Assembly: GCA_036365515.1 (NCBI GenBank) | Contig: CM070873.1 | Coordinates: 78,034,029 to 78,098,028 of the forward strand | Direction: 5' to 3' | Source: Torymus aiolomorphi | Lineage: Eukaryota; Arthropoda; Insecta; Hymenoptera; Torymidae | Length of the DNA: 64,000 nt | Part shown: in pieces, positions 26,701 to 39,678 of the stretch | How the letters are laid out: each line of letters begins with the position of its first letter | How positions within the stretch are numbered: position 1 is the first letter of the stretch | Translations under genes and position numbers: made by a program | The notes under the pieces: model-generated | Database searches by the model: none | What the model was told of the DNA's origin: nothing | What the model saw: the letters and a program-made list of their open reading frames with translations, nothing else

Positions 26701-28089
26701 TGAGCAAGGAGAAGAAAGGGAAATAAAGAACTTGAGTCGGCGAAGTGGGGAAAAATGGGCATGAAAATAATTTTCTTGATGGTATTAGCAGTAATTTTTT
26801 ATGAATAATGTGTTAAGATAATATTACGTTATGATAACGTATAGAAAAACTTTTAAAGCTTTGTATTAGTACGTCTATAATGATGCCGCATATCGAGGGT
26901 ACTGATCGCTGATTCATCGCTTTGAAATCGGCGAAACTATCTTTTTGTCCCTTGATTGCGGAAATGTGTATAAAAATGTATTAAATTTTGAGAAATTTTC
27001 TTCAGAAATAATGTTTTTTTATATTATTACGTGCTCTTGACTTTTTGTTAATCAAGTAGACAATAATTGCATTTTACAGTTTTAAAATTTTGTTACATCT
27101 TATATATTGATGTTTTCTTATTACAAGAATATATATAACGATCTTTCGTATTTTTATACACCTTTTACCAATAGTATGCTGTAATTTGTAACACTTTTAT
27201 ATTGATTGACCAATTAAAAACTTCGGTGACTAATTAAGATTGGGTTGTAATAATCCAATTAAGACCGTCGTTGTTAAGTACATTATAATGACACAGACTG
27301 AGTTTTTAGTTTCAAATTTGTCCTTGGAGTAATCAACTGCAATATTTACGAAATATTTGTTCTTCATAAAATTTATGGTAAAGGAGTTAATTTACATACT
27401 TATGCACCTCTTTATGCTTCGAAATTTTTGTAAGAAGAAATTTTTTTTTCTTATGCCAAGGATTATCTTTAATTTTGTATGTCATTGTTAAAAATTAAAA
27501 TAGTCCTAATGAAAATATTTAATATTTCAAAAATTAAATGATCACGATTCTGAATGCAAAAAAGAAATTAATAAATTTAGTAATGTTTTATATAAAACCA
27601 TAATATTAATGAAAACTATTTATTAATTATGGATTAATAATATAAAGTTCTATAAGAAACTGTACATCTGTTACACATGTACCGATAGTATAGGAAAGTC
27701 ATAATCACGAGAACTGCAGAGGTATTCCAATTATTTTACTCGGTATTTTTCAAGTATTGGTGTATAGATAAGCAGTATACAACTCATCAAATGCTTTTCA
27801 ATGCCAGCCATTTAAATAAAAACGTCGACAGCTTTTCGAGTGCTCTTCTCTAAGATAAAGTTCTTATCGGCCAAAACCGGCAGCAATGCGTATTTGTGTA
27901 ATAATTGCATCACCTCCTGGTCTAAAAAATATCTCATCGACTTTTGATTCAAAAGAAGAAAGGAGTGGAGATGTTTTTAACGTGGAGATGAAAGAGACTG
28001 ACGCGTTGTCTTATAGTGGCAGTGGAAGTTATTCTTCGCCAATTCCGAATTTCCGTTTCTTGTTCCCTCCTGTCCTCTCTCTACCTCTT

Positions 28090-28127
<38 letters not shown>

Positions 28128-28924
28128 AATTTTTTCGATTCACATCAACCTGTGGCAAATGGTTTCACACGCGCCGCGTTCCATCTTCTTTTTTCCTTCC
28201 GCAGTCGCCCATTCACTTTCTGCAGCTCTCTCCATTCAAGGCTCGCGCTTGTGTCACGCGTATCCGAAATAAGAAGATGCGCATCGTACGTGTTTCGCTG
28301 GTAGTCAGGAAAGTGCCGATCTGAGTTTGATGGCGAAAAAACTGGTTTCCAATGGAGTGTAGAGAGAACCTTTGTGAATTGCAACAATGCTGTGAATGAT
28401 CAAGTAAGATTTGCCGCGCGCGCTTGGAGGATAACGTTTTTCCTCTCGATGACGTTTTCGGGTAAAATTAATTTGCGAAGGAGGTTACGAAAGATAATGA
28501 TTGTGTAAAGTAAAATGTATTTCAAATGTGTATGTACGAAGGAGCAGCGCGTTGTTAAAAGAAGCTGAAATTAATATCAGGAAACTCGAGGCTTTGTTTT
28601 ACCAAAGATGAATCCAGTAATCTATAGAAAGTAGTGCTACTTATTATGAAAAAATACTTATTACACTACATTTGAAATTGATTCAATCCCACTTTATTAT
28701 TATTTTCACGAAATTAAGATGTACTCAATATCTATATTTTATTAATATAGATAGATATAATGCAAATGTAAATAGTTACAAATCACTAATAAAAAAAAAA
28801 TGCATCAAGTATTTACTTATCACTATTTACTTAATTGCAGAAGATCTTTTAGAATTTCCAGCCCAGAATATTATAAATATTTACCTAATTCACTTTGTAC
28901 CACACTATAGAAATGGCTAGCAAA
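26701..28924. other. Non-coding; AT-rich with a CpG-richer patch at 27.88-28.56 kb
   Basis: A 128-codon plus frame crosses the CT repeat at 28.1 kb and is an artefact of it. Nothing else seen. Confidence 0.45.
28095..28124. repeat. CT microsatellite
   Basis: About fifteen CT units inside a CpG-richer patch at 27.9-28.5 kb. Confidence 0.9.
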
Positions 28925-29290
28925 TATGTGTAAACTTATTTTATTTCGGAGAGGTATAACTAAGAAAAACATCCTTTTATGCTTATTATATATGCTTGTT
29001 ATATAATATAACAAAAACTATTACAATTCAATTCATCTCCATATAGAATTACTTTATTGTTCAATAGCATAATATTAAATAAGTGAATAACCCTGAAAAA
29101 ATAATTATCAGAATAGAAACATATGATAGTAATGAAGTTACTAGAAATATAAGTTTTTTTAATTTGAAGGATAACTATTGGATTGATAGAGGGATAAACT
29201 AGCTACAGCAGTCTGATAGAAATTAAATTTTGAGAAATTAATGAGCTCTCTTGTCTTTCTTAAACTTGAGTAGACCAATTCGAAAGCCAG
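28925..29290 (+). repeat. Dispersed repeat, copy A
   Basis: About 366 bases that reappear inverted at 33684-34000. Shared blocks include CATCCTTTTATGCTT, AAGTGAATAACCCTGAAAAA and TTAAACTTGAGTAGACCAAT. Copy A has about 36 extra bases near 28935-28970. It is not coding; the small frame over its end recurs only because the repeat does. Confidence 0.7.
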
Positions 29291-32200
29291 AATTGTTTGT
29301 CGAAAGCAACCGGCGTGTTTTAGGATTGGAAGTAAGTGCATCCAATCAAATAGTTAAAAAAAGAAGTATAGGAATAAAGGCAACTTTTAAGGTAATTTTG
29401 AACCAACTCGAAAAATTATTTGCGAGTAACATAATTAGGCTATTCATTTTTAACCAATTCTAATACATACATGGAGCTATTTCTCCAGTTGTTCTAATAA
29501 ATCTTCTTTTTGTGTATTAAAACATCCATCAGATTACAAATAGATTACAGATAGAAATTTAAAATTAATAATAAATTTAAGATTCTAATTATGTTAAATC
29601 CTTAAGATTCTTAGTATCGCTTCATTAACCTTTAGGCTGCCGCAAATTTTTCTCGTAAAAAGTGTCCTTTTTCGTGAAAATTAATACTATGTTAATCTAC
29701 GATGTGCATGAAAGTGGCTTTTATGACAATAATCTACAGGTTAAAAGACTCTTCCTAATTACTCATTTGGAGAAAAATATTTATTTCATAATTAAGTCTA
29801 TAAATTGTGTTTGAAGTTTAGCCTTTTTGTGTATCAGTCCTAAATTATTTGAACATATAATATGAATTTTCAATATTTTTTGCCGCCTAAACACGAATCC
29901 GGGATCCGAAATGCTCCAATCATATAAAAAGTTTGAGATATCTGAAGTGTAAGATTTTTTAGATAATTTAGGAAACACAGCTTAGTATTTTTATATTTAT
30001 GAATTTGGCGACAAAACAATCTAATACTTCTTGTCCCCTTCAAAACACATTTTGAATCGTCACTCTGCGATTTACTTCTCTTTGCTATTTTTCATACTGC
30101 AATATAAAAGATATTACAAGTTATTATTAAATATTATATTTTATAATGTTTTCATAGAAAACGAATGTCGTGAAGAGAGTAACGTTTGATCACTGTAAAA
30201 AAGGGGTACGAACAAAAGATATCAGTAATTCCATTTGCGTGACTATTAAACTGTGTGTTCAGTGCGAGATTGTGTTCAAGGTGCGGGTCTCCCTTTTGTC
30301 CTACCATAATCCCACATTTTCATAAACCCGATTGCATTTATATCGAACTCCGGCAGTGAACTATGCTCAGCTTACACTGTGCGTCTCTTCATAAATAAAC
30401 AGAATTGGTTGTCCGAGCACCAGACTACTAAAATTATTCCGAAAAATTTTCATGCCAATCTCCATACAGTTACTCCTCCTTTAGTTTTCAATAAAATAGC
30501 TAATGCGCACACGCCTAGAATGACAGGAAGCTGAATTGGAGGTGTGAGGAGTTGCAGCTGCCACCGGCGCCCAGACGTTCTTCCCTTGAAGAGAGAGGGA
30601 GAGAGAGATCGCGACCCGCAGAGATACGACGCCTCGTCATTGTCGGGCGTCTCGCCCGAACAAAAACAGGTTTCATATTTCGCGCGTCAGTCTGCGCCGT
30701 GCTGAATGATCGCTGTGAATCACGTTGCTGCGCTTTTTCTATTGCGCCCATTAAGAGGTGCGTACGCACCTTTTTGTGTGGGCGCATTCGGGATGAATGG
30801 ACGGTAGGGAGTGTTACGCACCCTCCGTACGCGTCCTTGCCCTTGACACTCTGCCCAATTGTGCCTTGCTATTTCGATTATTATCGATTTTGTTTCAACA
30901 ACTTTTACGTCTTAAATTACCGAGTTCCTGTGAATCTTAATTCATTAATTATACAATTGAATCTTGAATTCCTTAAATCCTTACCTATAAAATGGAATGT
31001 AAATTGAAAAATTTTCAAAAAAGATATTTGCGAAATAACAATATTATAAATTTTTAATCATAAATATGCTTATGTCTTTATCAAACACATTGCGAAAAGC
31101 TGTCAGCACATCAATCTATAAAATTTGTCAAAACTTTTAACTTTTACTCAGGAGTGTGATATAGGATAGTAATTACAAGTGAAGCAAACTCGCAATCAAG
31201 GCACGAATGGAAAGAGAAAAAAGGGCCGTGTAGCGCGGATAAATAATGACGTCCGAATAAATTGGCTCTGTAAGAGGTCGTCCCTTGCCTGGGGTAGTGC
31301 GAGCCTTAGTCCGAAGCGAGCACGTGTGCAATGATGTATTGTTAAAAGAGTGTGAACATGTGCACTCAGAAAAAGTTAATTAAACTTAGCGTATACTTTT
31401 ATTAGGTAATTTAATTATCTATAAGGTGTAAAGGTATCTACCATCTTATGTTGTTCTTGTAATCGACTTTTTGCATGCTTTTTTCTGTTCGGGACTTTGA
31501 TTAATTTTCGTATTGATTCGCATTTACCTCACACTTGGAGCAACGGAATTTTATTTTAGATTGAAATAATTTACCTTTATCTATTTGAAATTTTTATGGT
31601 AATATTAATATTTATTGTTTAATAACCTTTCTCATTGTTCAGACTTTTTTCCTACCGCTGATTTCCAACTCAGAATTGGTTGGCCCTCTTTACGGGATTA
31701 TTCTTATAGTTTATTTTTGGAATACTTTCTCGGAGATTCTTGGGACACTTTTTGCGACACGTTTTGCGACACTTTTTGGAACGCTTTTGGGGCCACTTTT
31801 TGGAGATGTATAAGAATACATATTTTAATCATTTAATAATGTATCTTTTAATGAGAAGATTTTAACCGACCAAGCGATAAATTAGAGCTAGTATCGTATT
31901 AAAGGTTTCATAACTTCGGGAAATTTGTTTGATGCAAGAAGCGGTAGTTTATTATACTATTGATGTATTCTCGGATCAGCATTAATTTTTATCCGATATA
32001 AATCAGCATGATCAAATCACCATCAATATATTTTTAAACGATATTAATTAACGCGCTGTATGTCATTGTAAGCTCCTTATAGCCTCGAGCGCGCAACATT
32101 TTCCATTAGTCACACTCTAAATAACAAACACTACTATTTGTTGGAATTAACATATATTTTAACCGTTCGCATGTACGCTAGCTTTTAATCCTTAAGAGGC

Positions 32201-33683
32201 ACTATAAAAGTATTCTTTTATCGCCTATAGACCGTCAGCATACAACAAACTTTAATTGGAAATGGCTAAGTGACGTGGATCATTGCATATTTTATAATCC
32301 AATTACCTACCGCTAAGCGCGAACGCGCACATACGTGTATCGCGTCGATATTGCCGAGCCAATATGATTTACGGGCTAGTTTATAGTACACTGTATGTGC
32401 CTTTCTCGCATTCATGGCATAGTTAAAAATGTGAGCAACTAAGCTGTTTGGGATTTCGCAGAATTGCGACGACTCTCTATACGTATCAGAGGGTTATCAG
32501 TTCGAACCGAGTGATACCACGAGCGTATTTTATATGGGTCATTCGAGCTCAAAGCGGGAATAGAAACGTACGAATACGTGAGCTCATTAATAGCGGGTTT
32601 CCAATTACGCCGGGCTTGTTTGCACTCGAGGAATCGAGAACAGGCATCACGTCAATTTTCATTTGACCTATCAAGGTAAAATTCTTACTGCGCCCCCGAT
32701 TACGATTCTTGTATAAATAGAGAGCAAGATGGTTTCAATCATCGGAAACGATGGCTCATTTAAAAAACACGGACTTATTCGTCAATTAACATTAATGACT
32801 GAAAATACTTTTTAGAAATGCAGACTTTTACAATTTATTCTGTTAATTATTCACTATAATTAATCGTATTGAAAAACATTTTTTTAATTTTAACTATGAT
32901 TTTTTTTTCAATTATCGGCAGTGTTACTAGTAATCACATATTTACTTGTAACATTCAATCGACTGTAGGCTCAATAATCGATAACAACATTTTTATTTAT
33001 AAAAATTAGTTTTTCGCTAACGTGGACCAAAACAATTTTCTTTTTCATCTACAAAATCATTATTTATTTTTATTATTTTATCAAGTATTATAAGAAACCT
33101 GCAATTTTGAATTTTTAACAGGCAACTTTCACTTACGCATTATTAATTAAAATTTGACTAGTTTTTACGATATTATGCAAATGACAAGTTCCAATCTATT
33201 CTTCATATCTTGAAAATACATTTCTGCATCCTCTTCGCTCACAGCATGTTATTTCCATTCCAAATAGCCCTCGGTGTTTTTTTCTAAGCGGCCGCACGTC
33301 AGAATTTGCCTGGAGACTGACCGGGAACACTCCGAAAGGGCGAAGCGAGGAAGAGAGAAATCCGGCATTATTTCGACAAATTGACTTGTCAGAGCGGAGC
33401 TTGCACGCGGCCAAAGTAGCGATTAGAGTGGCACGCTTAGGGGCCGAAAGCGAGGGATGCGTTGCCGCGCCGCTACGGCGGCGAGGCATTACGAAGATCT
33501 TGATGGAAAGAGCAAACAAGCGGACCGAACGTGCAGGCATCAAGATGGACCGAGTCGAAGCGGAGAGTTTGTTTTAGGATTAGCCCCATTGTATCTCTCA
33601 AAGTCAATGGCTGAATGAATGCCCGCGCCGGATAGTTCGGCTCCGTTCTTCTGGGTAAACATAGCGCTGATTCGGAGTCAATG
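29291..33683. other. Non-coding; patches at 30.2-30.9 and 33.2-33.6 kb
   Basis: Lies between the two inverted repeat copies. The 33.2-33.6 kb patch has overlapping frames of 115 and 63 codons on opposite strands without motifs. No gene supported. Confidence 0.45.
31739..31805. repeat. Short degenerate tandem repeat (GACACTTTTTG type)
   Basis: Five or six near-copies of a 12-13-base unit GGACACTTTTTGC. A small frame over it shows the repeat as CDTFCDTFCDTFW-like residues; it is not considered a gene. Confidence 0.6.
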
Positions 33684-34000
33684 CTGGCTTTCGAATTGGT
33701 CTACTCAAGTTTAAGAAAGACAAGAGAGTTCGTGAACAAAATTTAATTTCTATCATACTACTATAGCTATAAGCGTAACGCTTTATCAATCAAATAGTTA
33801 TCCTTTCAAATTAAGAAACTTACATTTCTAGTAATTTCATTACTATCATATATTTCTGTTCTGATAATTATATTTTTTCAGGGTTATTCACTTATTTAAT
33901 ATTATTTTATTGAACAATGAAGTAACTCTATATACAGATGAATCGAATTGTATATTATATAACAAACATATAAAACAAGCATAAAAGGATGTTACACATA
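33684..34000 (-). repeat. Dispersed repeat, copy B (inverted relative to copy A)
   Basis: The reverse complement of this block matches copy A from end to end with scattered substitutions. With copy A it frames about 4.4 kb of DNA in inverted orientation. Confidence 0.7.
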
Positions 34001-34690
34001 TCTTTACCGGATAGAAATAATATAAAATTTATCTTATGATATCTACAAAATGAAAGAAAATAAGATTTAGATTGTTTGAATGGCTTAGAATATGTATTAG
34101 AATCATATTGATTTTTAAGGTTGTTAAACAAATGAAGCTTATGAAGCTCATTTTTGAAAGAGATTAGATTTTCTAGACGAAACGCATCACGTAAAATCAG
34201 TATTTTTATGCAAAATTTCGTACGTAAAATACAGAATTAAATAGTGAATTTTTCATAGTAGTCTATTTTATTCTCTCCGGTCATAATTTCAGTCGAATCG
34301 GAACAATTTTTCACTAAGGATTCATTTAGTTAATTGAACAAGTTAACACTATGAGGTAATGAAAATTGCACTTATCAAAAAACTAAATAACTGGGAACAA
34401 TTATTAATTAATTATTAATATTTGTTTAAAAATATATACAAATAGTACAGTTTAATATATTAATTATATTTCCAAATACTTAAAAAATTGGTAGTTTATA
34501 AATCTGTATTCAATAGATTTTTAAAGGATTTATTGTGTCGTTTATAATGATAATTCATTATATATCTAAATATTGAAAAATAACCCATGCACACAAAAAG
34601 AATGAAGCGATCTGATACTGTAAACCTACCGGTTAATCTGTACATATCGACATACTGAACCGATATAATTACCATATTGCGCTCCTTTAC

Positions 34691-34858
34691 CCTAGCATTT
34701 TGAAATATCACTAACTCTAAAAATTTTGAGATGTCTTCATTGTAAGGCCAACAAAATTTTTTAATCACTCGGTCATTTGATTTGATATTTTTCGAAGAAG
34801 AAAAATCGTATTCAAATATTTCAAAATTGTTCGAGTTAGTGATATTTTCAAATCCTAG
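34691..34858. repeat. Imperfect inverted repeat
   Basis: CTAGCATTTTGAAATATCAC (34692 onward) recurs inverted at the right end (GTGATATTTTCAAATCCTAG). The arms are about 40 bases and both carry CACTAACTC. It is probably a small foldback element. Confidence 0.5.
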
Positions 34859-35956
34859 TATGATAGAATACGATTGAGCTCATATATGTATATGGGTTCA
34901 GCGCATCAAGATACATAGATATAACTTTTTGTTTTTGTGTCACTGTGTAATTATTCGATTTATTTATAGTTTTTTACAAAATTATTTTCTTTAAATTACA
35001 ATTGTATTTTGTATTAATTATGCATATAACTCTATGTGACTAGAACGTATTTTTACACTTAATATGTTTAGCTTCTCATGAAGTCTTCTTTTAGGCAACA
35101 TTATACTATATTTTGATTCATTTTTATTAATTCTTCCAATAATAATCCTTACCCTAAAGTACAACAAATTTTGGCTTGATAAGACGGTTAAGAATTAGTT
35201 ATTTTAGTCTTTGTTTTATTTGTTAACATGATGCTTTCTCTTACATTTGGCAAATGATTTCACCAATAATTTATTAATAAAAATATCACTAAAACAATAA
35301 TAAAAAAGAATTATTACACTAAAATGTGTTCTAAATAACAGAAATGCAGGGACGCTTAAAATCACTTGCTTGACTACATTAAGAAACCTCTTATTCAAAG
35401 ACACGCCTACGTCACACGAGCGGTCATCTTTTCAACGGATTATCAAAACTCACCCTCTTCGAATTCCATTCTAAAAGTGTCTCACGTTTCGTCGGTTTTC
35501 TAGTTGTATCAAAAATAACCGTTATTTAGTAAAATATGCAAACTCAAAGAAATGCTATGAATATAACAAGTTTTTTTTTAATGAATTCTTACAATTGAGG
35601 GTATGGCTCGTAAAGGGACACAACTTCTGTACAATTCAAATGCGTTATGTGCCCTTTTTCCAATCGCACCCTCAATTCATCAACTGAAATTTCAATAAAT
35701 TTTTTAGCACTTGGGCTCAGTAGGTACACTTCTTTTTAGTTGTTGTTCATTATTTTTTTAAGTGAAAGAAAAGATATAGAGAATTTTACCGTGTTTTAAG
35801 TACATCAGTAACTGCACATAAGCAATATTAGCTTTAATAAATAAAAAAATAAAATATAACGTGGAAGAAATATTTTTCGGAACTACATAAGCAAATTCCA
35901 AAAGAGTAAGCACTATCTGGCCAAAACCGTTCAAATAAATCCTGAGATCTGCCCCC

Positions 35957-36020
35957 CACACACGCACACACACCCACACACACACACGCGCACGCACGCA
36001 CACACACACACACACACACA
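35957..36020. repeat. CA-rich microsatellite
   Basis: About 64 bases of mostly CA dinucleotides with CG and CC interruptions. Cys/Val-rich frames read across it on the minus strand are artefacts of the repeat. Confidence 0.9.
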
Positions 36021-36264
36021 TATTATACACAAGCATACACATGTATACACACGCGCGAGTGAAGCAGGTGTTACCTCGCAAGATGACCGTTTCGCTTCTA
36101 TTTACTACTTTTTTCTTACCTTAAAAAATGGCTAACCATTGAATTCTTACACATTCTAGAGCTTTCATAATAATGAATCAGTCTTTATTTTTTTTTAATT
36201 TACTAAAGGTTTAATTTGCCATCGGTTGCCAATATAAATAGAAGCGAAAACACCATCTTGCGAG

Positions 36265-36390
36265 ATAACGCCTTCTTCAACCGTATACCTAAATAACGCC
36301 TTTTTCAACTGGACTCCCAGATAAGAACTTTTTCAACCGGACTCACATAGATAACATCTTTTTCAACTGGACTCAAAAGAAACGCCTTTT
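36265..36390. repeat. 28-30-bp minisatellite, about 4.3 copies
   Basis: Copies start at 36265, 36293, 36321, 36351 and (partial) about 36380. Each reads like ATAACGCCTTTTTCAACTGG followed by ACTC. It is non-coding, although the core recalls a translated repeat; no frame stays open across it. Confidence 0.75.
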
Positions 36391-37553
36391 GTTTCGGAAG
36401 CGACGAATTGACATTTTAGTAGTAAAATGTTTTTCATTGTATAAAAATTGCCATCCAAACGTAGCTTATATTTTAACTTTGAGGAACCAGATTCAGATTC
36501 ACAACAGCCGCACATGCATATAGTCATAAATGCGCGCACACATGGACAAGTGTCAGCATATTTTCTAGCAATGGTATATTTCTATTGAAATATTTAAAAA
36601 CACACTTATGATACTTAATTACTCAAAAACTTTTCTGCATATTCTAAAATTTTCTTCTAAAAAAGTAAAAATGAAATTTATATATGAATTTATCATGTCT
36701 ACAGGCCTAGATAATTCTTATTTAATTTGTTCTTTTCTTTTTCAACGTAAGATCCAAAATAATCAAGGAGTAAAAAATCTCAAACATTGCCAACAGTTAA
36801 AAAAAGTCAAACAAATAAAAGACGTTTCATTAGAAAAAGGATAAACAAGTTGAATTAGAATTGAAATCATGATCTGTGGATACATTTATGAATTTATATA
36901 TTTATACATTTGCGATAGATTTATTAATGAATAACTGTACATATGTAACAAGCGATAGAATTACTTTCCACTTTAGAAATAAAAATAGTCAAAAATCTGT
37001 ATTTCTGTAATTGTATTTTTTTTACATAATTAACTATTTATTTATATCATTGTAACGTTAAAAATACTATTATTTACTATTGATCAAGAGTATATGTAGT
37101 TATCTTACAGATTTATCATAACTCCTGACTCATGGCAACCCAAACGTCTTGTGTGTAGGTAATATATAAAATAAAAGTACTTTAAAATTAAATTATTATG
37201 TATATTACTTAGATGATATTTATATGTAAGTAATAAGACAATGTTGTTCCAATTCATAGAAACTTCAAAAAAACAAAAAATGCACGTCAATTAAACAGTA
37301 TAAGAAACCATCTCGACAACCATAAGGAAAAACTCCTTATATGCCATGCGTACTGCTGCCAACCATATGAAATACTATTACTTTAATAAAACCGCTGCCA
37401 ATTCATTGGCACGTAGCTTCCTCAAACTTAATTTATTGATCCCTTTAATTAATTTTTACTTCTAATATTTAAAATTTAATACTTTATCTTGTACGGTTAG
37501 ACTAAGTAGGAGAAGGTCATGGGTCCAGATTCAGCTTAAACTGTGCGTTATAT

Positions 37554-38367
37554 CTTTTTTCGTAATGGACCGACTTTTTTGGGCAACGAACTTGATCTGA
37601 AGATATATAAAAGCTACATCTGTGCCAAATTTCAGGACGATTGGGTAATTTTTGCTCTTGTTATCGTCGACAACGAAAAAGCAAATTTTTTCTAAAATAA
37701 TCTTTTTCTAAAAAACAAATGAAGATATGCTCCTGAAATTTTAACCACAAGTCTTCTATAAATTTAATAAGTGGTTAAAATTTTAAGTCGATAAATCAAG
37801 TATTTTTTGAGAAAACGCGATTCAAAAATTAAAAAAAAAAATTTTTAACCTCAAATATCTTTTTTCGTTATGGACCGATTTTTTTGGGCAACGAACTCGA
37901 TCTGAAGATATATAAAAGCTACATCTGTGCCAAATTTCAGGACGATTGGATAATTTTTGCTGTAGTTATCGTCCGACAACGAAAAGGTAAATTTTTTATA
38001 AAATAATTCTTTTCTAAAAAACAAATGAAGATATTCTCCTGGAATTTTAACCAAATATAGTCTTCTATAAATTTAATAAGTGGTTAAAATTTTAAGTCGA
38101 TAAATCAAGTAATCTCTGAGAAAATGCGATTAAAAAATTTTTAAAAAAAATTTTTAACCTCAAACATCTTTTTTCGTAATGGAACGATTTTTTTGGGCAA
38201 CGAACTCGATGTGAAGGTATGTAAAAGCTACATCTGTGCCAAATTTCAGGACGATTGGATAATTTTTGCTCTAGTTATCGTGCGACAACGAAAACGCAAA
38301 TTTTTTCTAAAATAATTTTTTTCTAAAAAACAAATGAAGATAATCTCTTGAAATTTTAACCACATAT
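37554..38367. repeat. ~307-bp tandem satellite, about 2.65 copies
   Basis: Unit starts at 37554, 37859 and 38168 (periods 305 and 309) all begin CTTTTTTCGT and contain TTTTTTGGGCAACGAAC, GCTACATCTGTGCCAAATTT and AGTGGTTAAAATTTTAAGTC. The third copy stops at about 38367 after AATTTTAACCACATATAG. A 67-residue frame across copy 2 is not a gene. Confidence 0.85.
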
Positions 38368-38589
38368 AGGGTAAGTGTGCCAATTACTGTGCCCCTTAAG
38401 GCGATGTCCGTAGTATTTAATCAATTACTATTTTTTTTTTTTCGATTTTTAATCATCTTAAGACCTTTATATGATAATTATATATTCTGTGAGCAGAATA
38501 AACACCTTTTTAATACAATATTATGTAAGGAATATTAAATAATTAATAAAATAACAGCATAAGCCTTTGCATCAGTTACTGTATCATTA

Positions 38590-38745
38590 ATTTAGTTACT
38601 GTGTGTCAGTTAGTGTACATTGTTTTAATTACTGTGTGTCACTTAGTGTACATTGTTTTAATTACTGTGTGTCAGTTAGTGTGCATTATTTTAATTACTG
38701 TGTGTCACTTAGTGTACAGTGTTTTAATTACTGTGCCTTAGATTC
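38590..38745. repeat. 33-bp minisatellite, about 4.7 copies
   Basis: ACTGTG recurs at 38598, 38631, 38664, 38697 and 38730, an exact 33-base period. The unit reads TTTTAATTACTGTGTGTCAG followed by TTAGTGTACATTG. Degenerate relatives lie at 38385-38395 and 38570-38590. It follows the satellite by about 220 bases. Confidence 0.85.
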
Positions 38746-39678
38746 TGAACACTGTATTTAATCCTGTGTCTTTTTAATAAAATAGATAACTAAAAATTAT
38801 TTTTTACATTATATTATTATTTTAATTGTAAAATATTTTAAAAACAGAGTCTCTGATATCGGAGAGTTCTACAGTACCGGTAACTAAGCGTATCTTGTTT
38901 CTGTCGATGTAAATTAATTAGGTACAGTCGTTAGACGATAAAATAGTAGAATACTATTTTATCGAATAAATTTCGCATTCAATACTTTAAGTCATGTGTT
39001 GGCATAATTTGGGACATTGTTCTCTACAGCCCAATTAATATTCTCTTAGCGATTTCAGTATATTAATTCTTTGAGCCTCAAAGAAAAAAGTAATCTACGT
39101 ACCACTAAGTTCAGAAAACCACTTTACAGTTTATTAGGAGAGGTCACGGTCTCCAAATTATAGATTCTGGTCCCCGAAAGATATTTTTGGTTGCTAAAAT
39201 ATGAAGAAAGTTATAATCACAAGGGCTAATGCTTTGAAAAAGTCGAGCTATGGATATTTTACTGTTATTTTTTTTTAACTTTTTAACTATCATTAGCCTT
39301 TGAAACGCCGATCATTTAGTCTAGGAAAATCTCAGATAATGTTAAAAAAAAAAAAAAAATGAGACTTAAAAACACAATGTTATGTGAATTCTTAACTTGG
39401 GTAACAAAAATGAGTTAGAGTATCATTCTAATACAGATTTATGAATTTCTGCGATTAGCCAATACATTTTTTTTGCCAACTTTAAATTTCCATCACTTTG
39501 GATAGAATTAAAATTTTTAGATTCTAGAAAACGTCAATAAGAGTTTGTTTTTTCTATAGTTTAATTTTTTTTCCGAAATATTAGCCGAGATTTTCCTATA
39601 AACGATTGTCGATTTAAGTAGAAGCTGTATTGCTAATGAGTTTCTTAAAAATAACAGTAATAATGTCCATGAAAGAGC

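Larger units (their letters stand above)
34001..37553. other. Non-coding; AT-rich with simple repeats
   Basis: Apart from the inverted repeat, CA tract and minisatellite listed, I see only AT-rich sequence with short frames. Confidence 0.5.

Noticed and set aside
32498..32520. tRNA B-box-like GTTCGAACC
   Set aside because: No A box or foldable tRNA at the right spacing.
35758..36081. Cys/Val-rich minus frame
   Set aside because: Translation of the CA microsatellite.
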